Origin: Gemmatimonadota bacterium
Lineage (GTDB): Bacteria > Gemmatimonadota > Gemmatimonadetes > Longimicrobiales > Gaopeijiaceae
Direction of reading: 5' to 3'
Assembly (NCBI GenBank): GCA_022823145.1
Contig: JAJDXS010000048.1
Coordinates: forward strand, 1 to 38,201
DNA: 38,201 nucleotides
How positions within the stretch are numbered: the stretch's first letter is position 1; every line of letters begins with the position of its first letter. The notes beneath the pieces are model-generated. The model worked only from the letters and a program-made list of their open reading frames with translations, did no database searches and had not been told where the DNA came from. The position numbers and the translations under genes were made by a program. Positions 8,619-17,205 of the stretch are shown piece by piece.

Positions 8619-9884
8619 TCAGACGGCGCCCTGGTCGCCGGTGGCCGACTGCGCCTCACAGCCTGGAAGCGGCGGGCGCGGTTCAATGTCCCGGCCCCGG
8701 TCCAGCGCGTAGATGCGCACGTCCTGCTGGCCGTGCTCGTCGGTGTGGACCCCGAGGATGGCGTCCGTCGAGATCTCCTTCACCCGCAGCGCCACGGGGA
8801 GCGTCACCGTGCCGATCCGCGTGCCGGCCTCGGTGAAGACCAGCCACTCCGCGCTGTCGGCGTAGTGGGAGAGTTCGTAGCGCTGGGACCAGATGTACCC
8901 GAGTTCGTCCACGACCAGGTCGTCCGTGTACGGCACCCGCTCGGCCATGCCGACCCTTCTCGACATCCTCCGTATCGAGAAGCCCTGGATGAAACCGGCC
9001 AGGCCACTCAATCCGGCGCGGGTAGCCGATGCCCATTGCCTTCGGTGTTCGTCGGTGGTGCGATGCACTTCGATGTCCAGGGTCACCTCGCCGACACCGG
9101 TTCCGCTCTGATCCAGGACGCGCAGGACCGGCGTGTCGCTCGGACCCAGCAGCAAGCAGTTGCCTCGTACGACGCCCAGGGGGCGGGGTGTGAGCAGCGC
9201 ATGGCGGAGGCTGCCCCGACCCTGGAACTCGAAATGCGAGGTTATGGCGCCGGGCACCCTCGCCAGCAAGTTGCCGACTTCGCCGCCAGCGAATTGGTAG
9301 TAACCGACCGTGTCCCGGGCCATTTCACCCATCTCGGACCCAGCCATGCGATCCGCTTCCCAGGCGTACCAGCTGCCGTCGCCTTACTGCGCGACCCCGC
9401 CGATCGGGCGGTCGCTCGCGCCGCGAAACAGCCCGGCGTCTCCGACGAAATCGCCGGTCAGAGTGTATTCGGAAACCCGCTGATGCCCTCGGTCGAAAAC
9501 GAAGAGGCGACCCTCGCGATCGGCCAGGAGCGCCGATATCCTGCTGAACTCGCCTGGTCCCTCGCCCCGCCGCCACACCGTTGCGATCAGCGTGCCGTCT
9601 GCGGAGAAGAAGCTGACACTCGCAGACTCGCTGTCGGCGACGACGATGGTGCCGTCGGGGGCGCGTGCCACATCGACTATTCCCGCAAAAACGCCGCCTG
9701 GCCAATCGTCACTCTGCCCGAACATCGCCCGGGGCTGCGGGGCCACTGTCCAGGCGGACGCGTCGGGTGCGGCGTCCTGGGCCGGCAGTGTGCGCGCGGC
9801 TGACGCTACGGCGACGAAGAGGGTGGCCAGGACGCAGGTGTCGCGGGTGACGGTCCAGCGGGGTGACTCGGGCATCGGGACCAT
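8619..9884 (-). pseudogene. 6-bladed beta-propeller protein interrupted by an in-frame TAA
   Basis: One continuous reading frame of about 420 codons encodes a signal peptide (hydrophobic stretch before ARTLPAQ) and propeller blades, but carries a TAA at 9384-9386. The upstream part holds the family blade motif WRRGEGPGEFSRISALLAD and ends at PIGGVAQ. Immediately after the stop the same frame continues with GDGSWYAWEAD and further blades to 8619. Because both halves are in one frame and the text on each side matches normal propeller sequence, a single nonsense substitution is the simplest explanation (for example TAC to TAA). The start at 9884 (MVPMPESPR) puts the hydrophobic stretch near the N-terminus; no clear ribosome-binding site is visible. 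The function of these secreted NHL-like propellers is unknown. Sequencing error or stop readthrough are alternatives. Confidence 0.8.
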
Positions 9885-9982
9885 GAGGGGATTCGGGGGA
9901 GCGGTCTCGGACCCCGGTTGTACCCGCCCTGGTGGTGCATGTTCCGGAGCGGGAAACTCGCCCGGACAACGCCGGGCGACCG

Positions 9983-10675
9983 TCACCTCAGGCCGTAGCG
10001 CACTCCCAGACTGACGATCGGCCAGAACCTGACGAAGCTCCCGGCGTCTTCCTCGGCCAGCCGTCGCTCGACGTCCAGGTCGGTGCGGAACCGGGACGAG
10101 TTGAGGACTGCCGGATCGCCCGTGGCCGTCATGTCGAACTTCGGGTTGACGTGCAGCACCGCCCCCATGTCGACCAGGACCTCGAGTCCGCGCTCCGGAC
10201 GCGATGTGATTCCGATCAGGACATACGGCGCCGTGGATCCAGAGACGAGGGTGGTGGTGACCGTGCGGACCTCCGGTTCCTGGTAGAACCCTCCGCCGAT
10301 GTCAATTGTCGCACCGCTCCCGTATGTGATCTCGTGTGTCGGGTCGCTGGATCTCGTCAGCAGGCCAGCGCCAGCTCGGAAAGGACCGGACGAGGCCTCT
10401 GCCCCGATGGTGACCAGCGCGGTTGGCAAGGACAATTCGGCGGTGCGGTTGGCGGCGAGACCGAACATCCCGGTGAGATCCACGTCGAAGCCAAGGAATC
10501 CGATCCCGCCCCGCATTGCGAAGTGTTCGTGCAACGCGACGTTGACTTCCGCACCGAGGCCAAGAGTGCCCATGCGTGCACCAACCGAAATGTCCTGTTG
10601 CACGGCGCTGGCCGGTGAACCCAGGGCGGCCAGCGCCCCAGCGAATTTGACGACTACGACTGATCGTTTTGTCAT
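9983..10675 (-). CDS. Outer-membrane beta-barrel-like protein
   Basis: I place the start at 10675 (MTKRSVVVVKFAGALAALGS), which puts a clean signal peptide with an ASA-VQQD cleavage site at the N-terminus; a longer frame to 10738 exists. The mature part of about 205 residues alternates polar and hydrophobic residues in short strands separated by Gly/Asp turns (VGARMGTLGLGAEVNVAL, RGGIGFLGFDVDLTG) and ends in a strand LGVRYGLR resembling outer-membrane barrel C-termini. I do not recognise a named family. It sits in a minus-strand run of propeller genes (about 121 bp below 10797 and about 98 bp above the interrupted propeller), so co-transcription is possible. Role unknown; a structural porin-like or surface protein is the most likely reading. 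Confidence 0.7.
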   Translation of the reverse strand: MTKRSVVVVKFAGALAALGSPASAVQQDISVGARMGTLGLGAEVNVALHEHFAMRGGIGFLGFDVDLTGMFGLAANRTAELSLPTALVTIGAEASSGPFRAGAGLLTRSSDPTHEITYGSGATIDIGGGFYQEPEVRTVTTTLVSGSTAPYVLIGITSRPERGLEVLVDMGAVLHVNPKFDMTATGDPAVLNSSRFRTDLDVERRLAEEDAGSFVRFWPIVSLGVRYGLR

Positions 10676-10796
10676 CGATACGTTGTCCGATAGGGTGAGC
10701 GTCCGTATTCCCGCAATGCCTGCTTCACCACGGTTCACGAAAGGCGCCGCTGGTGCCAGGACGCACGTTGTAGTAGCAATCTACCCTTCGGGACCG

Positions 10797-12026
10797 TTAC
10801 CGACCCAGGATCCTCCGCAATTCCACGATTTCCTCGCCGAGTTGTGTGCGCCGTATCACCGCGGCCAGGTCACCCGCCACGTCAACGAGCACGGCGTTGT
10901 CAGGCGAGGAAAGAGTGGCGATCTGGCCCACACCCGGCTGAAGCACGAACCATTCCGGGCCGTCGATGCCGCCGTCCTCGCGGGGCAGCCCACCGTAGCG
11001 AAGCGCCCACACAAGCCCGTCCGCCGTCATCATCGGGCTGTGATACGGACTCATCAGCGACAACCAGCCGTAGGGAGGCAGGTGCTCGGGGGGCCCCATC
11101 GCCGCCAGGCTTCGCTCCACTTCGCCGCGGCCCGAGCCCAGTTCCGCATCCCAGGAATCGAGCACGACTTGCTGGGAGAAGTCCGACTGGGATCGTGGCA
11201 AGGGTGTCAGTTCCCGCACGACCGCAGGGCGAAGCGTGTCCCGGACGACCCCATCACGCCCGTACAGGGGGATGTCGTAAGAGTCGTTCTCAAGGACGGC
11301 GAACACGGAGTCGACGACCGCTACATGGCTGATCCGGCCGAAGAAGCGCATCATCTGCCTGTGCCCGGTGGTGCCCACGGGCTCGTACCAGATCTCCGGC
11401 CCCGCGATTTCGAGCAGCCGTTGCGCGAACTCCCCGTCGTCGTCGAAGAGCAGAAGCGCGGCAGGCGCGCGCGCGAGCTCCGGCCCCGTCGGCCAATGCA
11501 GATACCATTTCTCGGCCAGCACCGAGCCGTCCGTGAAGACCCCCAACGCCGACAGACCCGCCAGGTACTCCTCGGGGGGAGAGAGCGCGACCGTACCCAG
11601 CAATCGGCCGTCCAGGCTGTATCTCAAGACTTCACGCCCGTGGCGATCATAGGCGAAGAGATGGTCGCCGACGCGCCGCATCCAGTCGAGGTCGCCGTAC
11701 TCACCGGGGCCCTCGCCCCTCCCCCCGACCGTCTTTTCGAGCGAGCCGTCCCGGTCGTAGAAGCGAAGCGTGCCCTCGCTCTCTTGCGCGATCACGACGT
11801 GGCTGTCCGTGATCGCGATCCCGGTGACCTCGAAGAGCGGATCCGCCTCGGTGTCGCCAACGGTCATCACGGGCTCGGGATCCAGGCGCCAGGCGACTGG
11901 ACCGTCTTGGCCACCGTATCGGCCTCCTGGGCCCGCGGACCGGTCAATGTACACATATAATGCAAATACGACTATACACGCAAATCCCAGTGCAATCAGC
12001 GAGGAGCGCCGCCGGATTCGTGACAC
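10797..12026 (-). CDS. 6-bladed beta-propeller protein, membrane-anchored (tandem paralogue 2)
   Basis: A 409-residue secreted propeller. The N-terminus (SLIALGFACIVVFALYVYI, about residues 9-27) is a signal anchor. Blades follow: EVTGIAITDSHVVIAQESEG, GTLRFYDRDGSLEKTVGG, the family motif RGEGPGEYGDLDW, and RHGREVLRYSLDGRLLGTV. The C-terminal blade ends in LGEEIVELRRILGR. The start codon is GTG at 12026, with GGGGAGG eight bases upstream; that ribosome-binding site overlaps the stop codon of the preceding gene. The gap to the preceding gene is only 5 nt. The protein is clearly homologous along its whole length to the gene at 12032, so this is a tandem duplication. The biochemical role is not known; propellers of this type are usually ligand-binding or scaffold proteins. 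Confidence 0.87.
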   Translation of the reverse strand: MSRIRRRSSLIALGFACIVVFALYVYIDRSAGPGGRYGGQDGPVAWRLDPEPVMTVGDTEADPLFEVTGIAITDSHVVIAQESEGTLRFYDRDGSLEKTVGGRGEGPGEYGDLDWMRRVGDHLFAYDRHGREVLRYSLDGRLLGTVALSPPEEYLAGLSALGVFTDGSVLAEKWYLHWPTGPELARAPAALLLFDDDGEFAQRLLEIAGPEIWYEPVGTTGHRQMMRFFGRISHVAVVDSVFAVLENDSYDIPLYGRDGVVRDTLRPAVVRELTPLPRSQSDFSQQVVLDSWDAELGSGRGEVERSLAAMGPPEHLPPYGWLSLMSPYHSPMMTADGLVWALRYGGLPREDGGIDGPEWFVLQPGVGQIATLSSPDNAVLVDVAGDLAAVIRRTQLGEEIVELRRILGR

Positions 12027-12031
12027 AATCC

Positions 12032-13330
12032 CTACCTCCCCACGATCCTTCTCAGTTCCACGATCTCCTCGCCGAGGTCCGTACGCCGCAGCACCGCGGC
12101 CAGATCACCCGCCACGTCGTAGAGGACGACATCGTCGGGCGAGGAAAGGGTCGCGATCTGGCCCACACCGACCTCGAACACGAACCACTCCGGCCCGTCG
12201 GGCTCGGCGCCCTCCCGCGGGACCCCGCCGTAGCGCAGCGCCCACACCAGCCCGTCGGCCGCCGTGACCGGTGGGCGATCCGGGTACCCCAGCGACAGCC
12301 AGCCGTAGGGAGGAAGCGACTCGGGCATCCCCATCGCCACCAGCATGCGCTCCACTTCGCCCCGCTGATCGCCCAGATCCCAGGAGTCGAGGAGAGCTTC
12401 CCGAATGAACTCCACCTGATCCCTCGGCAACGTCGCCGGTTCCGGCACCACTACGGGGCGCAACGTATCTCGAACGACACCGTCACGCCCGTAGACGGGG
12501 ATGTCGTACGAGTCGTTTTCCAGGACCACGAACAGGGAGTCGATGACCACGGCCTCCGAAGCCCGTCCGAAAAACCGGAACATCTGCCTCGAACCGGCAC
12601 GACCGAAGGGCTCGTACCAGGTCTCCGGGCTGGCCATGTCGAAGAGGCGTCCAACGAATTCGCCTTCCACGTCGGAGACAACAAGCGTCCAGGGGAGTCG
12701 CTGCGCGGCAGGTTCCGTGGGCGTGTAGAAACCGTAGACGTAGCTCAGCAGCGAGCCGTCCGAAAACACATCCAGGGTCCAGATTCCAGGGTAATCCTCA
12801 TGCCTGGCGACCGTGATCGAACTCTGGAGACGGCCGTCCAGGGCAAACGTGGAGATCTCGCCACCGCGCAAATCGTACGCGACGAGACGGTCGCCGGCGC
12901 GCTTCATCCACTGCAGGCGACCAAACTCACCCGGCCCCTCACCCCTCCCTCCGACCTCCGTCTCAAGCGAACCCTCATGGTCGTAGAACCGCAGCGTGCC
13001 CGTGCTCTCCTGCGCGATCACGACGTGCCGGTCCGTGATCACGATCCCGGTCACCTCGTACAGCAGATCCGGCTCGGCGTCCCCCACCGCCATCAGCGGC
13101 ACCGAGTCCAACTCCCAGGCCACGGGCAGGTCGGCACCGCCGGCCACGCCCCCGGGTCCCCCGGCGTCACCCCCGCATCCGTACCCCGCGACCAGCACGC
13201 CAATCGCAAGCCCCAGCGCGATCCCTCGGTTGATACGAGCCTCCGCGCGACCGATGTTCAGGGTGCCCAGGTCCCCACTCGCCTCCTCAACACCAAAGAT
13301 GCCAATGACCCAGCACCAGCGTTCCCCCAT
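12032..13330 (-). CDS. 6-bladed beta-propeller lipoprotein (tandem paralogue 1)
   Basis: The C-terminal part of about 380 residues is an unmistakable paralogue of the next gene: LPVAWELDSVPLMAVGDAEP, VTGIVITDRHVVIAQES, GGRGEGPGEFGRLQWM and the ending LGEEIVELRRIVGR. The secretion signal INRGIALGLAIGVLVAGYGC ends in a lipobox Cys, so the protein should be lipid-anchored. The start is uncertain. The nearest ATG in frame is at 13330, which would overlap the divergent BNR protein gene (start 13299) by about 30 bp and put some 30 residues before the hydrophobic stretch. A CTG at 13270, 11 bases after a GAGGAGG (13282-13288), would give a normal-length signal peptide. It heads a probable propeller operon running to 8619. 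Confidence 0.8.
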   Translation of the reverse strand: MGERWCWVIGIFGVEEASGDLGTLNIGRAEARINRGIALGLAIGVLVAGYGCGGDAGGPGGVAGGADLPVAWELDSVPLMAVGDAEPDLLYEVTGIVITDRHVVIAQESTGTLRFYDHEGSLETEVGGRGEGPGEFGRLQWMKRAGDRLVAYDLRGGEISTFALDGRLQSSITVARHEDYPGIWTLDVFSDGSLLSYVYGFYTPTEPAAQRLPWTLVVSDVEGEFVGRLFDMASPETWYEPFGRAGSRQMFRFFGRASEAVVIDSLFVVLENDSYDIPVYGRDGVVRDTLRPVVVPEPATLPRDQVEFIREALLDSWDLGDQRGEVERMLVAMGMPESLPPYGWLSLGYPDRPPVTAADGLVWALRYGGVPREGAEPDGPEWFVFEVGVGQIATLSSPDDVVLYDVAGDLAAVLRRTDLGEEIVELRRIVGR

Positions 13331-16300
13331 CTGGCTCCTCGCCGCCCTCCTGACCACCGGCGCGCCAACCCTCCAGGCCCAGGTCACCACCGCCCAGCTC
13401 GACGGCCTCCGCCCGCGCAACATCGGCCCGGCGGTCATGAGCGGCCGCATCGTCGACCTGGCCGTCGCCGAATCGGACGTATTCAAGTACTACGTCGCAT
13501 CCGCGACCGGCGGCGTCTACAAGACCAGCGACAACGGCATCACGCTCGATCCCGTGTTCGAGAACGAGGGCACCCACTCGGTCGGAGCGATCGCACTCCA
13601 CCAGCGCGACACCTCCATCGTGTGGGTCGGCACCGGCGAGCGCGCCAACCGGCAGAGTTCGTCGTGGGGCGACGGCGTCTACAAGAGCACCGACGGCGGC
13701 GAAACCTGGACGAACATGGGGCTGCGCGACAGCAAGCACATCGGGCGCATCGCGCTGCACCCGGACGACACCGACCTCGTGTACGTCGCCGCGATGGGCC
13801 ATCTCTGGGGCCCGAACGAGGAGCGCGGCCTCTACCGCAGCACCGACGGCGGAGCCACCTGGCAACCCATCCTGCAGGTCGACGAAAACACTGGGGCCGT
13901 GGACGTCGCGCTCGACCCCGACCAGCCCAACATCGTCTACGCCGCAACCTACCAGCGCCAGCGCCGTCCCTGGGGCTTCCACGGCGGCGGCCCGGGCAGC
14001 GCGCTCCACCGCAGCATGGACGGCGGCGACACCTGGGAGCGGCTGACCGGCCCCGGCATCACCCGCGGCCTCCCCGAGGACGTGATCGGCCGGATCGGCA
14101 TCTCCATCTACCGCAGCGACCCCCGCATCGTCTACGCGGCGGTCGAGCAGGGCTACCGCTACAACGCGTCGACCGCCTACACCGAGCGGCGCGCCGGCAT
14201 CTACCGCTCCGAGGACCGGGGCGACACGTGGGAGCTGATGAGCGACTGGAATCCGCGCCCCATGTACGCCAGCCAGATCACGGTCGATCCCAGCGACGAC
14301 CAGCGCATCTACATGGTCAACAGCTACTCCTTCTCGGACGACGGCGGCCGCACCTTCACCGTCCCGCCCCAGAGCCTGCACGGCGACGACCGTCTGGTCT
14401 GGGTCAACCCCACCGACTCCCGCCACGTCATGAAGGCCGACGACGGCGGCCTGGGCATCTCCTACGACCGCGGGCTGAACTGGCTCTACATCTCCGACCT
14501 GCCCGTCAGCCAGTACTACCGGGTCAGCGTCGACATGGCCCGCCCCTACAACGTCTACGGCGGCCTCCAGGACAACGGTTCCTGGATGGGGCCCAGCGAA
14601 ACCTGGCGCCAGAACGGCATCGTCAACAGCGACTGGACCCGCCTGGGCGGCGGCGACGGGTTCATCAACCTGGCCGACACGACCAACAACACCATCATCT
14701 ACACCGAGTCCCAGTACCTCGGCCTGTCGCGCTTCGACAGGCGCACGGGTGAGCGCACCGCTATTCGCCCCGGCGACCCCGTCGGACACATCGCCGGACG
14801 CCGCAACTGGGAGACCTGGCGCGAGGTCGGCACCTTCGAGGAGCAGCGCCTCGGCAACGCGATGGCGCCCGCCAACTGGGACGGCCCGTTCATCATCTCG
14901 CCGCACGACGCGTCCACCCTGTACGCGGGCACGAACATCATGTGGAAGACCACGGACCGGGGCGACTCGTGGCAGGCCCTGGGCGACCTCACCACGGGCA
15001 CCGACCGGCGCTCCGTCCCGATCATGGGACAGATGCCCGACGACTACCTCCCCTCGCTGGACGACGGCATCCCCTACTGGCCCACCATCTCGGCGGTCTC
15101 CGAGAGCCCGCTCCGCCGCGGCCTCATCTACGCCGGCACCGACGACGGCCGCCTCCACGTCTCGCACGACGGCGGCGAGCGCTGGACCGACCTGTCCGCC
15201 CGCGACATCTCCGACTCCGACGAGCCCGCCGCCCCCGACTTCCCCGGCCTCCCCAACGGCGCCTGGGTCAGCGGCATCGAGCCCTCCCGCCACGACGAGG
15301 CCCGCGTCTACGCCGTCTGGAACAACTACCGCAACGACGACTACGCCAACTACCTCTACCGGTCCGACGACTACGGCCAGACCTGGGTCTCGATCACCGG
15401 CGACCTGCCCGCCGACCGCGTGCTCCGCACCGTCCGCGAAGACCTGCGCAACCCATCGGTCCTCTTCCTCGGCGCCGAAATCGGCGTCTACTACACCATG
15501 GACGGCGGCGCGCACTGGACCGAACTGCGCGGCGGCATGCCCACCCTGCCGTTCAACGACCTCGTCATTCATCCGCGCGAGAACGACCTGGTGCTCGGGA
15601 CGCACGGCCGCGGCATCTGGATCCTCGATCAGATCAAAGCGCTCCAGGAGTTGTCGGAGGATGTGGTTGGGCAGAGCGCCCATCTCTTCACCATCGAGCC
15701 CGCCGTGCAGATCCGTCGGGCGGGTCGCCAGGCCCACACGGGAGATGTGCACTACCAGGGCGAAAACCCCCCTCTCGGCGCAATCATCGACTACTGGCTC
15801 GGCGACGAGGCCGAGGTTGGCACGATCGAGATCGCCATCGAAGACGGCGACGGCGCGCGCGTGGCCACGGTGCGCGGCGGCACGCGGGAGGGCATGAACC
15901 GGGTGGTGTGGGACATGCGGCACGAGGTCGGGGGCGGTGAGAACGGTGGCCGGCGCGGCCCCCTCGTCGTCCCGGGGACGTACACGGCCCGCCTGTTGGC
16001 CGCGCGGACCGAATCGGCGCAGCAGTTCACCGTGCGCGAGGACCCACGCCTGAACGTCACCCCGGGCACGCGTGCGGCCTGGACCGCCAATCTGCTGGAA
16101 CTGGCCGACCTGTCGTCCCGGGCCGTCAGCGAGCTCAACGCGATCGAGGACGCGCTGGAAGACATCGACGAAGACGATACGGGCCCCCGCGCCACCAAGC
16201 TGCGCGATCTGCAGCGCGAGTTCGGCGAGTTGATGAGCCGCATAGGCCGCCTGTCCGGCGACATCGAGGGCGTGGTAGCGCCGCTCACGCAGGACCAGCG

Positions 16301-16373
16301 CTCACGCCGGGACTTCTACGTGGAGATGTTGGAGCTGCTAAGCGGGGAGGCGGAGGAGGTGGTGAATCAGTGA
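13299..16373 (+). CDS. Secreted BNR-repeat / VPS10-sortilin-type beta-propeller protein
   Basis: A protein of about 1,024 residues with a signal peptide (SPIWLLAALLTTGAPTLQAQ). It contains many Asp-box (BNR) repeats: YKSTDGGETW, YRSTDGGATW, HRSMDGGDTW, YRSEDRGDTW, WKTTDRGDSW, HVSHDGGERW, YRSDDYGQTW and YYTMDGGAHW, each followed by a hydrophobic strand. This is the architecture of the large secreted proteins annotated as VPS10-domain or WD40/YVTN/BNR-like glycosidase-related proteins. After the propeller (about residue 800) come a beta-sandwich segment and a helical, coiled-coil-like C-terminus rich in Glu and Leu. Asp boxes are structural and do not prove glycosidase activity. The ATG pair at 13299 and 13305 gives the best signal peptide; no strong Shine-Dalgarno is visible. 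The TGA is the first arm of a hairpin (16371-16394). Confidence 0.88.
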   Translation: MPMTQHQRSPIWLLAALLTTGAPTLQAQVTTAQLDGLRPRNIGPAVMSGRIVDLAVAESDVFKYYVASATGGVYKTSDNGITLDPVFENEGTHSVGAIALHQRDTSIVWVGTGERANRQSSSWGDGVYKSTDGGETWTNMGLRDSKHIGRIALHPDDTDLVYVAAMGHLWGPNEERGLYRSTDGGATWQPILQVDENTGAVDVALDPDQPNIVYAATYQRQRRPWGFHGGGPGSALHRSMDGGDTWERLTGPGITRGLPEDVIGRIGISIYRSDPRIVYAAVEQGYRYNASTAYTERRAGIYRSEDRGDTWELMSDWNPRPMYASQITVDPSDDQRIYMVNSYSFSDDGGRTFTVPPQSLHGDDRLVWVNPTDSRHVMKADDGGLGISYDRGLNWLYISDLPVSQYYRVSVDMARPYNVYGGLQDNGSWMGPSETWRQNGIVNSDWTRLGGGDGFINLADTTNNTIIYTESQYLGLSRFDRRTGERTAIRPGDPVGHIAGRRNWETWREVGTFEEQRLGNAMAPANWDGPFIISPHDASTLYAGTNIMWKTTDRGDSWQALGDLTTGTDRRSVPIMGQMPDDYLPSLDDGIPYWPTISAVSESPLRRGLIYAGTDDGRLHVSHDGGERWTDLSARDISDSDEPAAPDFPGLPNGAWVSGIEPSRHDEARVYAVWNNYRNDDYANYLYRSDDYGQTWVSITGDLPADRVLRTVREDLRNPSVLFLGAEIGVYYTMDGGAHWTELRGGMPTLPFNDLVIHPRENDLVLGTHGRGIWILDQIKALQELSEDVVGQSAHLFTIEPAVQIRRAGRQAHTGDVHYQGENPPLGAIIDYWLGDEAEVGTIEIAIEDGDGARVATVRGGTREGMNRVVWDMRHEVGGGENGGRRGPLVVPGTYTARLLAARTESAQQFTVREDPRLNVTPGTRAAWTANLLELADLSSRAVSELNAIEDALEDIDEDDTGPRATKLRDLQREFGELMSRIGRLSGDIEGVVAPLTQDQRSRRDFYVEMLELLSGEAEEVVNQ

Positions 16374-16590
16374 TGTAAAGCCAAGCTTACATCATGTAAT
16401 CCTCCGGTGAGTTCGAAGACCTTCAGATCGTGAGACAAGCCGTCCGCCAGGACCAAACGCCGACGGCTGTCGATCGCCAGACCCATGATTCGGCCGAAGG
16501 CGTCGTGTTCGCCGTCCATGGAGCCGATGGCCGTCTTCTCATCGAGGTACCAGTTGCCGTTGCATGTCGGCGAATACAGTCGGGGGTGCG
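16367..16590 (-). pseudogene. N-terminal fragment of a 6-bladed beta-propeller gene
   Basis: Reading the minus strand from about 16570, the frame encodes NGNWYLDEKTAIGSMDGE, then HDAFGRIMGLAIDSRRRLVL and ADGLSHDLKVFELTGG, which is the first blade of a 6-bladed propeller protein of the type seen elsewhere in this window. The similarity stops exactly at the palindromic repeat (16387-16399); a few unrelated codons follow to a TGA at 16367-16369. Upstream, the frame is broken and there is no start codon or signal peptide; another frame reads AVVQDAPPTVFAD, which would suit the preceding N-terminal segment, suggesting a further frameshift. It is best read as a decayed remnant. Confidence 0.6.
16371..16399 (+). 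repeat. AT-rich hairpin with TTACATnATGTAA palindrome, copy 1
   Basis: TGATGTAA (16371-16378, including the stop of the upstream gene) pairs with TTACATCA (16387-16394), with an inner GC/GC pairing and a CAA loop. The second arm is also half of the palindrome TTACAT-C-ATGTAA (16387-16399). This AT-rich core recurs at 24356 and in degenerate form at 31119. It may be a terminator stem, a binding site or a mobile-element end. On the right it borders a broken propeller gene. Confidence 0.6.
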
Positions 16591-16637
16591 TCCTGGACTA
16601 CTGCCCGGTTTGGGCCGCGTTACGTGACATACAGGGA

Positions 16638-17096
16638 TCACGGACTGACACCGAGCGATTCGCTCTCCGTCCCCGTCAGCGAGACATCCAGCCTTACCTG
16701 GTCGTACGGCACCCGCGGCACCAGCCTGCCGCGCGCTCCCGGTTGCAATTCGACAAGTCCGTATCGAGCCATCGTTTTCAGAGTTCGCGAAAGGTTCTTC
16801 TCTCTCAAGACCCTGTCCACTTCATTCCAGAAGTCCTCAAGAGGCTTGGCCGCATCCTCGTACTTGTATGGCCGGACCGTCCCCAGCCGAAGTCGGTGGT
16901 CGCGCCCCGACCGCTGCCGACTGCCTGGGCCTCGCCGATCCGTCACCCGGTGTGCGTTGTCAAATCCGACCAGCCTTGTCCCATCCGGCGCGTGCAGCGT
17001 CAGCGAATAGCTGAGGCCGTGCGGCCGTCCCCGCGTCGGCTGGGCCCGGCCAAACGCCGCGAAGGCAGCGTTCCAGGTGCTTTGGTACACGCACAA
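16638..17096 (-). CDS. TumE-family toxin fused to the C-terminal tail of a TumA-type HTH antitoxin (probable deletion remnant)
   Basis: A 152-residue frame. Residues about 24-105 resemble TumE (DUF6516) toxins: PHGLSYSLTLHAPDGTRLVG, FDNAH, a DHR motif in GRDHRLRLGTVRPYKYED, and LEDFWNEVDRVL. Directly after this the text changes to LSRTLKTMARYGLVEL and VPRVPYDQVRLDVSLTG, which matches the end of the winged-helix antitoxins (TumA / HVO_A0114-like) normally encoded as a separate gene just downstream of the toxin. The antitoxin N-terminus and most of its helix-turn-helix are missing. The simplest explanation is an internal deletion that fused toxin and antitoxin, leaving a non-functional remnant; a frame-fused regulator is possible. 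The usual TumE N-terminal strand is not obvious. Recognition of both families is from memory of their motifs. Confidence 0.6.
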   Translation of the reverse strand: MCVYQSTWNAAFAAFGRAQPTRGRPHGLSYSLTLHAPDGTRLVGFDNAHRVTDRRGPGSRQRSGRDHRLRLGTVRPYKYEDAAKPLEDFWNEVDRVLREKNLSRTLKTMARYGLVELQPGARGRLVPRVPYDQVRLDVSLTGTESESLGVSP

Positions 17097-17205
17097 GCAG
17101 GCACGGCCGCCGCTGGTTCCAAGGTGGAGTCGCTCCGTGATGAGGCTGGCTGGGGATCGCGCCCACCAGCATAGCGCGGCCCGTCACCGCGCTGTCATCG
17201 GGCGC

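Noticed and set aside
11960..14752. 930-codon plus-strand open frame
   Set aside because: Arg/Pro/His-rich translation without domains; it lies opposite the propeller genes and in another frame of the BNR gene, which carry convincing homology.
13650..15520. Repeated Asp-box coding sequence as a DNA repeat array or CRISPR
   Set aside because: The periodicity comes from BNR protein repeats with varied codons; there are no constant direct repeats with unique spacers.
13287..15923. 878-codon open frame on the minus strand opposite the BNR protein
   Set aside because: Low-complexity Val/Asp/Ala/Gly-rich translation typical of the complement of a GC-rich gene with strong third-position bias; no domain, and the plus strand has clear BNR repeats.
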